Source: Acinetobacter sp. ANC 5054
GTDB lineage: Bacteria > Pseudomonadota > Gammaproteobacteria > Pseudomonadales > Moraxellaceae
Length of the DNA stretch: 64,000 nucleotides
Direction of reading: 5' to 3'
Assembly (NCBI RefSeq): GCF_002135295.1
Contig: NZ_NEGG01000009.1
Location: 62,001 to 126,000, forward strand
The notes under the pieces were generated by a model that saw only the letters and a program-made list of their open reading frames with translations, did not search any database and was not told the origin of the DNA. Within the stretch, counting starts at the first letter, position 1. Every line of letters begins with the position of its first letter. This document shows positions 33,385 to 43,660 of this stretch, in pieces. Made by a program: the position numbers and the translations under genes.

Positions 33385-34232
33385 TAGGAATACATATGAT
33401 TCAATAACGATATTAATTCATACCCTAAATAATATCTTCACACTAGCCAGATAAGTTAGAAGACATCACTATAGTATGCAGAGAATGAAACGAATTAAAT
33501 CCCTATTTTCAGGTATTTTTTTAATATTTTTTCAAGATAAAACATTGTATTAGCACTGATTAGGCTTCTTACATGAATCAAATATGAACCAGCATTCAGT
33601 TGATAATCGATGTTACCACTATGTTTAAAGGCGTTGAGTGTATACACACACAAGTGTAAAAAGATTTATATATAAATTCGCCATTCTAACGGAAGGAAGC
33701 GCCTCATCTTAAAGAAAAAGGAATTTGTGATCACGAATTTTGAACATTTTTGGCTTTAGAAAAGAAATATTCGAATAATTCAAAGTTTTTTAGGGTATTA
33801 ATTATTTAATCACACTCTCACCATTTAACATTCTCTAAAATAATATTATAGATTTAATTAAAAGTGGTGATGCTCAATTTTGATGATGATTTTCAAACTG
33901 AATATTTGATTTATACCCTTTTATTCAAGGCATATAAATGTTCGCTAAATTAAGCAAATTCAAATTAATTTAAGTGTTTAATTATATTCTCAAACACAAA
34001 AGCAATGTAATAGTTGCATAAAATGCACATTTTTTTTAATCCATGTACGAAAGACCATAAAGAACTAAACATCATTAACGAAAAGTATTACTTTTAAATA
34101 ATAAAAAATAGACTTAATTCACAATAACTTAATTATACTCTTGATAACAAATCCCAATTTCTAGGTATTTTTTTCTGATTTTTTTTATTGCACATTAGAA
34201 CTACGCAATTAAAAAAATAAATAGGCAAGTTT

Positions 34233-34844
34233 ATGACGGGCGATTTTTTATTACCAGTTCCTGTTCTGATTATTGACCATCAGTCAGTGACCTCCAAAAA
34301 CTTGATGTACGATATTTTAGCAGACTTAGGCTATCCTCAAGATCTGATTAGTTTTGTCGATAATTTACAAGATGCGAAACAAAAAATTTTTGACATTTTG
34401 CCTAACCTGATTTTTTTAGTTACCACAACTCAATCAGACATTGCCTTTATTCATAAGATAAAAAAAATCTATCCATCCAGTAATCTGATTGTATTGGTAC
34501 AGGAACAATCAACGGATTTAATCCTGCATGCCTTACAAATTGGCGCGACAGCTTATCTAGTGCTAGACCAATCCGCTGAAGATACCTACAAGCAGCTCAA
34601 AGTAATTTTACGTGGTGGTGCTGCGCTGCATGAAAGCTTTGCCAAGTTTCTATTAAATGCTTCGTTGAGTACTCAAGCTAATATAAGTAATCAATTTATG
34701 CTTAATGCAGCTGAATATCAAATTTTAGATATGGTGAGCCATCGTGCGACTCAAGAGCAAATGGTTAATGAATTAAAGCTTTCAACTTATCAAATAGATG
34801 GATTTGTGAAAAATATATACAGGAAACTTTATAGTTATTCTTAG
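34233..34844 (+). CDS. Response-regulator-like protein lacking phosphorylation residues
   Basis: A 203-residue protein with a REC-like N-terminal domain (about 8-130) and a LuxR/GerE-like helix-turn-helix at about 157-200 (LNAAEYQILDMV ... KNIYRKL). The receiver is degenerate: the residue aligned with the phospho-accepting Asp in PDLVLLD is Val63 (PNLIFLV), the switch Lys of GAxGYLxK is Leu111, and only one acidic-pocket Asp (D15) remains. It is therefore unlikely to be controlled by phosphorylation and may act as a constitutive or ligand-controlled regulator. No histidine kinase is adjacent. It lies after a 1 kb gene desert and convergent with ppk1. Target genes are unknown. Confidence 0.75.
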   Translation: MTGDFLLPVPVLIIDHQSVTSKNLMYDILADLGYPQDLISFVDNLQDAKQKIFDILPNLIFLVTTTQSDIAFIHKIKKIYPSSNLIVLVQEQSTDLILHALQIGATAYLVLDQSAEDTYKQLKVILRGGAALHESFAKFLLNASLSTQANISNQFMLNAAEYQILDMVSHRATQEQMVNELKLSTYQIDGFVKNIYRKLYSYS

Positions 34845-34880
34845 ATTATTAACTGCTAGCCACATCAAAAAAATAAATAT

Positions 34881-34901
34881 AAAAAGGGAGCCTAAGCCCC
34901 C
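34881..34901 (-). terminator. Probable terminator of ppk1
   Basis: On the minus strand GGGGGC-TTAG-GCTCCC (one G-U pair) is followed by TTTTTAT. Confidence 0.75.
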
Positions 34902-34928
34902 TATTCATTGATACATTATCACTTTCGA

Positions 34929-37010
34929 TTACTTAAATGCCTCAAGTAATACATGCTGCGAATTATGTGCTTCCTCACCCTCTTTCAGATATGTGCGTAT
35001 CCAACGACCATCACTTTGAAGTAACCAAGCCTGTTGGTTATCTTTTAAATAGTTCACTAGACCCAATTGATAAATACGTTTTTTCAAAGCAGGATCTTCT
35101 ATTGGGAAACACGCCTCAACACGATTGAACAAGTTACGATCCATCCAGTCCGCACTCGAACAATAAATACGTGAATCACCATTATTACTGAAATAATAAA
35201 CGCGAGTATGTTCCAAAAAGCGTCCTACAATTGAACGTACACGAATATTTTCCGACAGTCCTGGTAAGCCTGGACGTAAGCAACAAATTGAGCGAATAAT
35301 TAAATCAATTTGCACACCAGCTTGTGAAGCTTCATATAATTTATTGATCAACTGTACTTCGGTTAAAGCATTCACCTTGACAATAATTTGCGCAGCTTTG
35401 CCCGCTTTGGCATTGGCAATTTCATTATCAATGTAATTAACCAACTGAGCGTGTAAGGTAAATGGCGCATGCAGCAATTTTTTCAATTTTGCCATTTTGC
35501 CCATGCCAGTTAACTCTTGGAAAATGCGGTGTACATCTTCACACAGCTCTTTATCCGTCGTTAATAAGCCATAGTCGGTGTAAATGCGCGCATTGCCCGC
35601 ATGATAGTTGCCTGTCCCCAAATGCACATAGCGTACAAGTTTGTTATTTTCGCGGCGTACCACCAAAATCATTTTGGCATGAGTCTTATAGCCCACGATG
35701 CCATAAACCACGACTGCACCTGCTTCTTGCAAGACATTAGCCACTGCAATATTCGACTCTTCATCGAATCGAGCACGTAGCTCAATCACCGCGGTGACTT
35801 CCTTACCATTACGTGCAGCTTCTGCTAAAACTTGAACAATTTCAGAGTCAGCACCACTACGGTAGAGGGTTTGCTTAATGGCCAGAACTTGCGGATCACG
35901 TGCAGCTTCACGCAACAAGTTAATGACTGGTGCAAAGGATTCAAACGGATGATGCAGTAAAATATCCTGCTTTTGCATTGCACTAAAAATATTTTCAGTC
36001 TTTTTCAATACTTTAGGAATGACTGGTATATGTGCATCATAACGTAAATGTGGACGTTTAAAGTTTGAAAGTAAACGTGCTAAGTTGACTGGTCCATCGA
36101 CCTTATAAAGCTGTTCTTCTTCAAGGTCGAATTCATCCAACAAATATTCATAAATATGCTGCGGACAATTTTCCGTTACTTCTAGACGTACTGCACGACC
36201 AAATCGACGTGAATTTAACTCACCCTTCAGCGCTTTGGCCAAATCTTCAACGTCTTCATTCAGTGCTAAATCGGCATTACGCGTTACACGGAATTGATAA
36301 CATCCCGTTGCCGTCATGCCCGGGAACAAGTCCGATACATGCTCATGAATAATGGCAGATAACATCACATGGTGTTCTTTACCGCCTGTGAGTTCATCTG
36401 GCAAACGAACAACGCGTGGCAATGAACGCGGCGCAGGAACAACCGCTAAATCAATTTGACGACCAAACGCATCCTTCCCTTCCAATGTCACAATAAAGTT
36501 GAGTGACTTGTTGACTAACCGTGGAAATGGATGCGCTGGGTCTAGACTAATAGGTGTGAGTACAGGTGCAACTTGTTCTTGGAAATACTTTTTCACCCAA
36601 GCTGACTGTGCAGGTGTCAGTTCACCACGACGTAAGAAACAAATGTCTTCTTCACGCAGTTTCGGCAAAATTTCTTGATTTAAGATTCGATACTGGCGCT
36701 CTATTGCCGCATGCGCTGTCGCAGAAATTTCATCTAAAACTTGTTTCGGTGTCAGACCATCGGGACTACGGCTTTCATTGCCTAAGTCAAGTTGTTCCAT
36801 CATGCCCGCAACACGAATTTCAAAAAATTCATCGAGATTACGTGAGAAAATCAACAAGAAATTCATTCGTTCTAATAACGGATGAATCGGGTCTACCGCC
36901 TGTTCCAGTACGCGTAAGTGGAAATCAAGAATTGAAAGCTCTCGATTGATATAACGATCATTATAAGTATATTCAGTTGGCGCTTGCGCGACTTCAGCTG
37001 CGGTATTCAT
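34929..37010 (-). CDS. ppk1: Polyphosphate kinase 1
   Basis: A 693-residue PPK1 that reversibly polymerises the gamma-phosphate of ATP into polyphosphate. The N-terminal domain starts at [17 protein letters not shown]. The phosphorylated catalytic His is expected in VGYKTHAKM (the HxK motif), followed by [23 protein letters not shown], and a second conserved His region occurs near the C-terminus around [13 protein letters not shown]. Length is normal for PPK1. ppk of Acinetobacter ADP1 is reported to be induced by phosphate starvation, and a partial Pho box lies upstream here. Confidence 0.95.
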   Translation of the reverse strand: MNTAAEVAQAPTEYTYNDRYINRELSILDFHLRVLEQAVDPIHPLLERMNFLLIFSRNLDEFFEIRVAGMMEQLDLGNESRSPDGLTPKQVLDEISATAHAAIERQYRILNQEILPKLREEDICFLRRGELTPAQSAWVKKYFQEQVAPVLTPISLDPAHPFPRLVNKSLNFIVTLEGKDAFGRQIDLAVVPAPRSLPRVVRLPDELTGGKEHHVMLSAIIHEHVSDLFPGMTATGCYQFRVTRNADLALNEDVEDLAKALKGELNSRRFGRAVRLEVTENCPQHIYEYLLDEFDLEEEQLYKVDGPVNLARLLSNFKRPHLRYDAHIPVIPKVLKKTENIFSAMQKQDILLHHPFESFAPVINLLREAARDPQVLAIKQTLYRSGADSEIVQVLAEAARNGKEVTAVIELRARFDEESNIAVANVLQEAGAVVVYGIVGYKTHAKMILVVRRENNKLVRYVHLGTGNYHAGNARIYTDYGLLTTDKELCEDVHRIFQELTGMGKMAKLKKLLHAPFTLHAQLVNYIDNEIANAKAGKAAQIIVKVNALTEVQLINKLYEASQAGVQIDLIIRSICCLRPGLPGLSENIRVRSIVGRFLEHTRVYYFSNNGDSRIYCSSADWMDRNLFNRVEACFPIEDPALKKRIYQLGLVNYLKDNQQAWLLQSDGRWIRTYLKEGEEAHNSQHVLLEAFK

Positions 37011-37053
37011 CTCAAACCCATATTTTAAATGTGTGATGTACTGTGTTTAGTAT

Positions 37054-37071
37054 GCTTCAAATTTATGACAA
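37054..37071 (-). promoter_or_regulatory. Partial Pho box upstream of ppk1
   Basis: On the minus strand TTGTCATAAATTTGAAGC: the first PhoB half-site TGTCATAAAT is perfect, the second is weak. It ends 44 bases ahead of the ppk1 start codon, a plausible activator position. Confidence 0.5.
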
Positions 37072-37076
37072 TTTCA

Positions 37077-37107
37077 TAAAAAAAGCCCATCGAAATGAGC
37101 TTTTTGT
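37077..37107 (-). terminator. Terminator of mtgA
   Basis: On the minus strand AAAAAGCTCAT-TTCG-ATGGGCTTTTTTT forms a long stem with one G-U pair. It lies between mtgA and the ppk1 promoter. Confidence 0.85.
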
Positions 37108-37155
37108 TTTAATTCATCAGCATTGCATCAAGTAGAATGCTCAAGCTAAATCAAC

Positions 37156-37833
37156 CTAGTTCGGAATATGGCTATAACGCATATATTTTTGAATTAAACG
37201 CTTACGGTAATTCAATTTTCGATCATTACGGTTTTCATCATAATATTTTGGATTAGGTAAAATTGCGGCAATAAAGGCCGCTTGTTCACGCGATAAGCTA
37301 CGCGAGCTTTTACCAAAATAATGCTGTGTTGCAGCTTCTACACCGTAAATATTGTCACCAAACTCAACAGAGTTTAAATACACTTCTAAAATACGCTCTT
37401 TTGACCACATGCGCTCCATCATCCACGTTGCAACCGCTTCTTGGCCTTTTCGAATGAACGAGCGTTTATTGTATAAAAATAGGTTTTTGGCTAACTGCTG
37501 CGAAATCGTTGAGCCACCTGCAACCACTTTACCTTTGTCTTTATTACGTTCTAACGCAAATTGCATGCCTTCCCAATCGAAACCTTTATGCTGTAAAAAC
37601 TTGCCATCTTCGGCTGCCACGACTGCATGTTTTACATAGTCACTGATTTGATCATAGTCGCGCCACTGATGCTTAATCGGTTTAGAAGGTTCTGACCAAT
37701 AATCAAGGCGCATCATCATGGTTGTATCGACAGGATGTGTTCGCCACCACACCAAACTCGCAAAGATCCAAAGCTGTACCAAAAGTACAATACTGACAAG
37801 AATTAACAATGTACGAACAATAAAGGCTTTCAT
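37156..37833 (-). CDS. mtgA: Monofunctional peptidoglycan glycosyltransferase
   Basis: A 225-residue GT51 enzyme that polymerises lipid II into glycan strands. One N-terminal membrane helix (about 7-29) anchors it in the inner membrane. Family motifs are in order: [18 protein letters not shown] with the catalytic Glu, [43 protein letters not shown] split across the central part, and [12 protein letters not shown]. There is no transpeptidase domain, which separates it from class A penicillin-binding proteins. Divergent from the rhomboid gene. Confidence 0.95.
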   Translation of the reverse strand: MKAFIVRTLLILVSIVLLVQLWIFASLVWWRTHPVDTTMMMRLDYWSEPSKPIKHQWRDYDQISDYVKHAVVAAEDGKFLQHKGFDWEGMQFALERNKDKGKVVAGGSTISQQLAKNLFLYNKRSFIRKGQEAVATWMMERMWSKERILEVYLNSVEFGDNIYGVEAATQHYFGKSSRSLSREQAAFIAAILPNPKYYDENRNDRKLNYRKRLIQKYMRYSHIPN

Positions 37834-37911
37834 GTCAGTGTGTTACTCCAGAAATTCTGTTTTTTCATGTTAAGCTTATTTTTTAATACTTTGACACAGT
37901 ACAAGAATAGC

Positions 37912-38736
37912 ATGTCTGAACTTAGCCCTCCTGCTGTATCTACAAGCAAATTGCAAATCCAACTTTGGTGGATCACCGCACTCCTCATTGCCACCAATGT
38001 CAGTCTATTTGGTTGGCAAGTGTTGAATGGTATGGATGTCTCTCAACCCGATATGCTAGATGCATTGCGATGGGGTGCAGATTATGCACCTTTAACCTTT
38101 TTAGAGGAACCCATCCGCTTATTTAGTAGCATGTTTTTTCATTTTGGCTTAATCCATCTCATGCTGAATATGTGGGCATTGTATATTTTTGGCAGTGTTG
38201 CTGAACAAATGTTAGGTCGTGTGTATTTTATTGGTCTATACGTTTTAGCAGGTTTGACAGGGAGTTTACTTAGTGGCTATCTCGATATTCAAGACAGCTA
38301 TGCACTTTTGGCTGCGGGCACAGCAGATTCTAGTTTATTTCCAAAAATTGGTGCAGGTGCTTCGGGTGCAGTGATGGGTTTAGGCGCAGGACTTACCATC
38401 ATTTCCCTGCTTCCTATGCTGCCACGTCAACGTTTTTATTTAGATAAAAAAACCTTGGTCATGGTCATGGGGATTAACTTGGTCATGGGCTTTATGATCA
38501 GTGGAATTAATAATGCAGCACATATTGGCGGCATGATCATGGGCGCAGCTTTATGCTTTATTTGGTATTTTGGTGAGAAGCTCCAAAAGCCATTATTGTT
38601 TAAAAGTATTGGTTTAATTCTCGGTGCAGGTGCTGCCTATTTATTTTATTTACATTGCCAACAACTTTTGCAGCCAATTGCCCCACTTTGGGAGCATTTT
38701 ATTGTGTTAATGAAACAAGCTTTATCTGCAAAATAA
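37912..38736 (+). CDS. Rhomboid family intramembrane serine protease
   Basis: A 274-residue rhomboid protease. Family features are FHFGLIHLMLNMWALYIFG (HxxxN on TM2), the nucleophile loop GAGASGAVMG (catalytic Ser in GASG) and the catalytic His in NNAAHIGG. Six or seven hydrophobic segments are visible. The frame is open to 37840, but the ATG at 37912 begins a typical short cytoplasmic N-terminus and avoids overlap with the mtgA promoter. Its substrates are unknown. A second, shorter rhomboid is encoded at 49.4 kb. Confidence 0.9.
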   Translation: MSELSPPAVSTSKLQIQLWWITALLIATNVSLFGWQVLNGMDVSQPDMLDALRWGADYAPLTFLEEPIRLFSSMFFHFGLIHLMLNMWALYIFGSVAEQMLGRVYFIGLYVLAGLTGSLLSGYLDIQDSYALLAAGTADSSLFPKIGAGASGAVMGLGAGLTIISLLPMLPRQRFYLDKKTLVMVMGINLVMGFMISGINNAAHIGGMIMGAALCFIWYFGEKLQKPLLFKSIGLILGAGAAYLFYLHCQQLLQPIAPLWEHFIVLMKQALSAK

Positions 38737-38754
38737 ATATGCAGCACAAAAACT

Positions 38755-38783
38755 AAAAAGAGCGCAAAACTGCGCTCTTTTTT
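38755..38783. terminator. Bidirectional terminator, rhomboid and ybbP-like genes
   Basis: AAAAAGAGCGCA and TGCGCTCTTTTT form a perfect 12-bp stem over AAAC between convergent genes. Confidence 0.92.
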
Positions 38784-38787
38784 CGAT

Positions 38788-41274
38788 TTAACTATTCAAT
38801 TCTCTTAGACTTTCCAGCGGTGGGATATCACACAGGTAGCTCAAACGATAACGTCCAATCAATGCACAAAGCAGCGTCATTAGTAACGGTAAGATTAACC
38901 AAATTTCCCAATGGGGTTGAACAGCCAGCTCCATTTTATAACTCGCAATCGCACTGATTACTTCAGCAAATAAACACGCCACAACGCCAGAAATCAAACC
39001 AATAAATCCAATTTCAGTGGTCAGCATCGACTTGAGTTTTCGCTTCGAGCTACCAAAAGAGCGTAACAGTGCCACTTCTTTTTTGCGTTCATCCATTAAT
39101 AGGTTTAAGCAGGCGATTAAGACCAAAATACCTGAAATGCTCACCAACAGCGCCAAAAGACTCACGATCTGAATCAACACCGATACGATGCGTTTAATTT
39201 CATCCAAAATTAAGCTGACATCAATAAAGACCGTATTGGAAAATTGTTGAATGAGCTCTATCAATGCGCCTTTATCTGCTTCAGGCACATAGAAACTGCC
39301 TAAATAGCTGCCCGCATTTTCATCTATACTATGGGGTGAAAAAATAAAGAAAAAGTTGGGGCTAAAGCTCTCCCATTCCACACTACGCAAATTGATGACT
39401 TTAGCTTCTAGCACGCCTTCAGGTAGGCTAAAGGTCAAGCGATCACCAATTTGAATGCCAAGCTCTTGCGCAGTTTTGGCTTCAACTGAAACTTCATTGA
39501 CCTGCTGAAAAGCTTTAGCGCCTTGTAATATTTGATTGTCTTTGGGGAAGGTCGCCGCCTGTGTCAGATTGAGTTCGCGTCTTAGACTGTTATTACTTTT
39601 GATCAGCGCTTCTGCAAAGGGCTGATCATTTTTAGCCACCAAACGTCCACGAATATTGGGATACATCGGTGTGCCCTGCCAACCATGTTGCTCTAGCTGT
39701 CGGTTGAAATCATTCAGTTCAAACGGTGGTAATCCATAAACAAATTGATTTGGCGTACCTTCAGGTAGCTGTTGCTGCCAGCGTTCTAGGAGATCCGTTC
39801 GTAATACCGCAAGAACAGTTACTAAACTTAAACCCAACGCCAAAGCAGTGATTTGAAATGCCGTTTGATACGGTGTTCGAACATATATCGAAATTTTAGC
39901 ACCAAGGCCCTTAATAACTCTGAGCAGCAACCAAACCGCCAAATACAAAATCACGCAGAGCACAATAATCGCGCCCATGACCCACAGCGTCAGTTTCAGA
40001 TTCTCTGTGAGTAACGCACAAAAAACAATGAGACTTAGAGTGCCAGCAAGCAACATGCCGAGCATAGAGCGAGCGGAACGTTCTTGCTGTCGTATTACAC
40101 GTGCAGGTGGGGTTTTCAGGAGTTGCCATAAACTTGGAAAGACAAAACCTAAAAGGACAATGGCACTGGTCAAGATCGCCATTGGCAAAGTGCCAAGCAA
40201 CATTGATATAGCAGAAAATTGCAATTGTAAGTTAGGAATGAGTTGCAACATTAACTGTAATAAGCCATATCCTAAACCTAAGCCGAGCACGCTACCGAGC
40301 AAGATTGATATCGACAATACAACTGCCAACAAGCCCATATAGGCCGTTAAAATTTGCTGTTTGGTTGCGCCAATACAGCGCATGAGGGCAATCGCATCCT
40401 GATTTTGCTGTACATAGCGTTGACTGGTGAGAGCGATGGCAATCCCGCACAGTAAAATGGTCAAAATATTTGCCAATTGCAAAAAGGTCTCTAAATTTGC
40501 AATCGGTTTCATTAAGCGAGTATTGCCTTCACTGGCATTTCTTAATTTTAATGTCGTTTGCGTACTACCTTCAGACGGCTCTGCATTTGGCTCATCGGCT
40601 ATGCCAAATTTCTGTTTAAATCGCTTTTCAAAGTCTTTTGTTTTCTCAGGTGCTCCCGACATCAATAAGCGATATTCAATACGACTCCCGACTTGTATCG
40701 CATTGGTTCGTGCAACTTCTTGTTGTGCAATCATAATGGTGGGTGAAAAGCCACCAAAACCGAGTTCTTGATTTGAGTCATGGCTAATTTTTGCCGTGAA
40801 TTTAAATGCCGCATCGGCAATATGCACCGTATCGCCAAGATGTACATGCAACAATTCCATCGCGCGCTGACTTAACCAAACTTCACCCTTTTGAATCGCT
40901 CTATTCAACTGTGGTTCAGTGCTCAATTCTCCTCTTAACGGAAATTCGGCATCGACAGCTTTGACATTGACCATAACAAACTGTTGGTCGGTATGTGCCA
41001 TGCTACTAAACATCGTCACGTTGGACTGTTTGAGCTGCTGCGCCGTTGCTTGTTGTTTCCATTCATCGCTAATTGGGTCGTTATCGGTCAACACCAAATC
41101 TGCTGCCAGCATTTCAGCAGCTTGTAAGGCAACGGCATCTTGAATTTGCACATTGCTAAATTTTAATGCTGTGGTTGCACTGATCGCCAAAGTCAAAGCA
41201 ATCATTAACAAATAAATGCCCGTCGTTTTAAAGCTTTGCTGTAATAAGGGTCGAAAGAGTGCCAGCAGATTCAT
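38788..41274 (-). CDS. ybbP: ABC transporter permease, FtsX/YbbP type
   Basis: An 828-residue inner-membrane permease. A first helix lies at about 16-36, then a large periplasmic domain to about residue 255, a cluster of helices about 262-490 with FtsX-type motifs (MRCIGATKQQI), a second periplasmic domain about 500-690, and three C-terminal helices (LLRSFGSSKRKLKSMLTTE motif). The plan matches YbbP-like exporters that pair with YbbA. The gene lies 3 bases downstream of the ATPase gene. The substrate is unknown; a lipid or envelope role is suggested by tesA next door. Confidence 0.88.
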   Translation of the reverse strand: MNLLALFRPLLQQSFKTTGIYLLMIALTLAISATTALKFSNVQIQDAVALQAAEMLAADLVLTDNDPISDEWKQQATAQQLKQSNVTMFSSMAHTDQQFVMVNVKAVDAEFPLRGELSTEPQLNRAIQKGEVWLSQRAMELLHVHLGDTVHIADAAFKFTAKISHDSNQELGFGGFSPTIMIAQQEVARTNAIQVGSRIEYRLLMSGAPEKTKDFEKRFKQKFGIADEPNAEPSEGSTQTTLKLRNASEGNTRLMKPIANLETFLQLANILTILLCGIAIALTSQRYVQQNQDAIALMRCIGATKQQILTAYMGLLAVVLSISILLGSVLGLGLGYGLLQLMLQLIPNLQLQFSAISMLLGTLPMAILTSAIVLLGFVFPSLWQLLKTPPARVIRQQERSARSMLGMLLAGTLSLIVFCALLTENLKLTLWVMGAIIVLCVILYLAVWLLLRVIKGLGAKISIYVRTPYQTAFQITALALGLSLVTVLAVLRTDLLERWQQQLPEGTPNQFVYGLPPFELNDFNRQLEQHGWQGTPMYPNIRGRLVAKNDQPFAEALIKSNNSLRRELNLTQAATFPKDNQILQGAKAFQQVNEVSVEAKTAQELGIQIGDRLTFSLPEGVLEAKVINLRSVEWESFSPNFFFIFSPHSIDENAGSYLGSFYVPEADKGALIELIQQFSNTVFIDVSLILDEIKRIVSVLIQIVSLLALLVSISGILVLIACLNLLMDERKKEVALLRSFGSSKRKLKSMLTTEIGFIGLISGVVACLFAEVISAIASYKMELAVQPHWEIWLILPLLMTLLCALIGRYRLSYLCDIPPLESLRELNS

Positions 41275-41277
41275 GCT

Positions 41278-42003
41278 TTATGCTCCTACTCGATGCTCAA
41301 TCAGCTGACCGTGTACCAACTCCAAATGACGCTGACATTGCTGCGCCAAATCGACATCATGGGTCACCAAGACCAAGGTAGTGCCCAATTCGCGATTTAA
41401 CTGAAATAGTAATTGCTCAATTTCTTGCGCAGTTACGCTATCTAGGTTACCTGTCGGTTCATCTGCAAAAATAATATCGGGTTCAGTGACCAAGGCACGC
41501 GCAATGGCAACACGTTGCTGCTCACCACCTGATAAGACTTTCGGTGCTTGCTGTGCTTGCTGCTCTAAACCGACTTTTTTCAGCAAAAGTAAGGCTTTTT
41601 CTTCTGCCTCTTTAATTTTAAAGTTGGGATCTAAGCGCAAGGGCAACATGACATTTTCAAGTGCAGTTAAATGTGGCAACAGTTGAAAAGATTGGAATAC
41701 AAAGCCGATATGTTCAAGGCGAACTTTGGCACGCTGTTCTTCTGTTAATTTTTGAATCGCTTGACCACAAACATGTAATTGCCCACTGCTGGCCTGATCT
41801 AAAGTTGCCAAAATACCAAGTAAAGTTGACTTACCAGACCCTGAACGCCCAGTAATAGCAACTTGCTCCCCTGCAAAAATTTCAAGGTTTAAGTTTTCAA
41901 AAATGCATAATTGTTTCTGCGGAAGTTGTATGTTTTGTGTCAATTGCTGTGCAGAAATAATCGCCTGTGGCATGATGTCAACATCTGTCGTAAGTTGGGT
42001 CAT
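41278..42003 (-). CDS. ybbA: ABC transporter ATP-binding protein, YbbA type
   Basis: A 241-residue ATPase. Walker A is GRSGSGKST, the signature is LSGGEQQR and Walker B leads to [11 protein letters not shown], as in the LolD/MacB/YbbA group. The ATG at 42003 is only 11 bases from the divergent tesA start; an internal ATG at 41973 (MPQAII) is a plausible alternative that would leave room for promoters. The tesA-ybbA-ybbP neighbourhood is the same as in E. coli. Confidence 0.92.
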   Translation of the reverse strand: MTQLTTDVDIMPQAIISAQQLTQNIQLPQKQLCIFENLNLEIFAGEQVAITGRSGSGKSTLLGILATLDQASSGQLHVCGQAIQKLTEEQRAKVRLEHIGFVFQSFQLLPHLTALENVMLPLRLDPNFKIKEAEEKALLLLKKVGLEQQAQQAPKVLSGGEQQRVAIARALVTEPDIIFADEPTGNLDSVTAQEIEQLLFQLNRELGTTLVLVTHDVDLAQQCQRHLELVHGQLIEHRVGA

Positions 42004-42014
42004 AACTTCCTTAT

Positions 42015-42644
42015 ATGCAAAATCGCATTCAAAAAATTCGTATATTGAGTTATTTATTGGGTACTGCTCTGTGCCTTAGCCCAATGCTACTCTCCGCTAA
42101 AACCATCATGATTGTCGGTGATAGCTTAAGTGCAGGTTATGGTATTTCACTACAACAAGGTTGGGTACATTTACTACAAAAACGTCTAGACCAACAGTAT
42201 CCGAAACAGCATAAAGTGGTCAATGCAAGTGTGAGTGGCGAAACCACCAGTGGTGCGTTGGCTCGACTGCCAAAATTATTGCAAACCCACCGTCCAGACG
42301 TTGTGGTGATTGAGTTAGGCGGCAATGATGGTCTCCGTGGACAACCGCCCATTCAGATTCAAAAAAATTTGGCGCAACTGATACAAAAAAGTCAGCAGTC
42401 CAAAGCCAAAGTCATTTTATTTGGCATGAAAATTCCACCAAATTACGGCACTGCCTATAGCACTGCATTTGAAAAAAATTATGTGGTGGTCAGCCAGCAA
42501 TACAAAATCAAACTACTGCCCTTTTTTATGCAAGGTGTCGCTGGTCAAAAAAGCTTGATGCAAAAAGATCTGATTCACCCGAATGCGAAAGCTCAAGGCA
42601 TCTTATTAAATAATGCCTATCCTTATATTAAAGCGAGTCTTTAA
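42015..42644 (+). CDS. tesA: GDSL esterase / acyl-CoA thioesterase I, TesA type
   Basis: A 209-residue SGNH hydrolase. An N-terminal signal peptide ends at about LLSA-KT (residue 28-29), so the enzyme is periplasmic. SGNH blocks are visible: GDSLSAGYG with Ser37, Gly in SGETTSG, GGND near 107, and DLIHPNA with the catalytic Asp and His near the C-terminus. TesA acts as a thioesterase, lysophospholipase and arylesterase. Divergent from ybbA with an unusually short gap of 11 bases, so its promoter probably lies within the first codons of ybbA. Confidence 0.94.
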   Translation: MQNRIQKIRILSYLLGTALCLSPMLLSAKTIMIVGDSLSAGYGISLQQGWVHLLQKRLDQQYPKQHKVVNASVSGETTSGALARLPKLLQTHRPDVVVIELGGNDGLRGQPPIQIQKNLAQLIQKSQQSKAKVILFGMKIPPNYGTAYSTAFEKNYVVVSQQYKIKLLPFFMQGVAGQKSLMQKDLIHPNAKAQGILLNNAYPYIKASL

Positions 42645-42663
42645 ATCAAATTTTGTGAGATAA

Positions 42664-42691
42664 AAAAGGCGCTCAAATTTGAGCGCCTTTT
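42664..42691. terminator. Bidirectional terminator between tesA and carbonic anhydrase
   Basis: A perfect 28-base palindrome, AAAAGGCGCTCAAA with its complement, between two convergent genes. Confidence 0.92.
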
Positions 42692-42714
42692 AAATACATC
42701 ATTCATTTATTTGA

Positions 42715-43329
42715 TTAGAAATCGTAGAAAGTTACTTCACCTGTCTCTAGTGAATATTCAGCACCTACGACTTTCAATTTGCCTTGAGCAATTAAATTTT
42801 CCAACACAGCAGAACCGTGTCGAAGTTGATTAACTGAAGCAAATACATTTGAACGCACAGCATGCATTGATAACTTTTCTAAATCATCTTTCAATTCGGT
42901 TTGCATCAAAATTTCAACTGAAGGACGTACACGATTCACAATCGACATGAGGTTTGCAGATGGTGGTGTCGCTGGGTTGGTCAATGCTTCAATCGTTGAA
43001 TGAATCGCGCCGCAATGGGTATGACCCAAAACAATCACAACAGGACAACCAAAACTTTCAGCAGCAAACTCTACGCTACCAACTTGTGATGGTGCAACAA
43101 TATTCCCTGCAACACGGATCACGAATAAATCACCTAAACCTTGGTCGAAAACCATTTCAGCAGGCACACGTGAGTCTGAACAGCCCAATACAATCGCAAA
43201 TGGCTCTTGGTTCTCTGCCATTTCAGCACGTTGTTGATGCGTTAAAAGCTTAAGGTGCTGCGTTTGACCATTTACAAAACGCTCATTCCCTTTTTTTAAA
43301 CGATCTAAAGCATCTGCTGCAGTTAGCAT
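42715..43329 (-). CDS. Beta-class carbonic anhydrase
   Basis: A 204-residue beta-carbonic anhydrase that hydrates CO2 to bicarbonate. Zinc ligands are C50, H103 and C106 (GCSDSRVPAE and LGHTHCGAI); the Asp-Arg dyad is D52-R54. There is no signal peptide, so it is cytoplasmic. Length and the helical N-terminus fit the family. Monocistronic and convergent with tesA. Confidence 0.95.
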   Translation of the reverse strand: MLTAADALDRLKKGNERFVNGQTQHLKLLTHQQRAEMAENQEPFAIVLGCSDSRVPAEMVFDQGLGDLFVIRVAGNIVAPSQVGSVEFAAESFGCPVVIVLGHTHCGAIHSTIEALTNPATPPSANLMSIVNRVRPSVEILMQTELKDDLEKLSMHAVRSNVFASVNQLRHGSAVLENLIAQGKLKVVGAEYSLETGEVTFYDF

Positions 43330-43660
43330 GTTCTTATTACCCTTGTCTAAAGTTGGAATATTTTAATCCCAGTCTATTCGATTGTCACTTGCAAAAAGAA
43401 TTGCCCTCTTTTTTTAGCTAAAATTTAACCTTGATACAAAATGCAATTCAGCATTCTGTTAAAAAAATTATTTTTTATGTAATGGCTCACACTTTTAAGT
43501 CACAGCAAAAACTAGTTCAAACAATGAGTGAGTGACATTGGTCAATTTTAATTTACAATATATTTCATAAATATACAGTTTAGCTATTTCGGCTAATTTA
43601 GATAATTGTCATATAAATGATCATAAAAATGTATCCATTATATTTTTTGGGGGAACGTCA
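43330..43660. other. Divergent intergenic region, carbonic anhydrase and lipase-like gene
   Basis: About 330 bases, AT-rich, holding promoters for both flanking genes. I see no gene or strong secondary structure. The plus-strand gene has a strong GGGGGAA ribosome binding site at its right end. Confidence 0.4.

Larger units (their letters stand above)
33213..34232. other. 1 kb AT-rich region without protein genes
   Basis: The longest gene-free stretch in the window. Left end: oxyR terminator. At 33350-33384 there is a minus-strand terminator that no known gene explains, see its own entry. The remainder is very AT-rich with no open frame of note. It ends at the degenerate response regulator gene, for which it may be an extended regulatory region. 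Confidence 0.5.
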
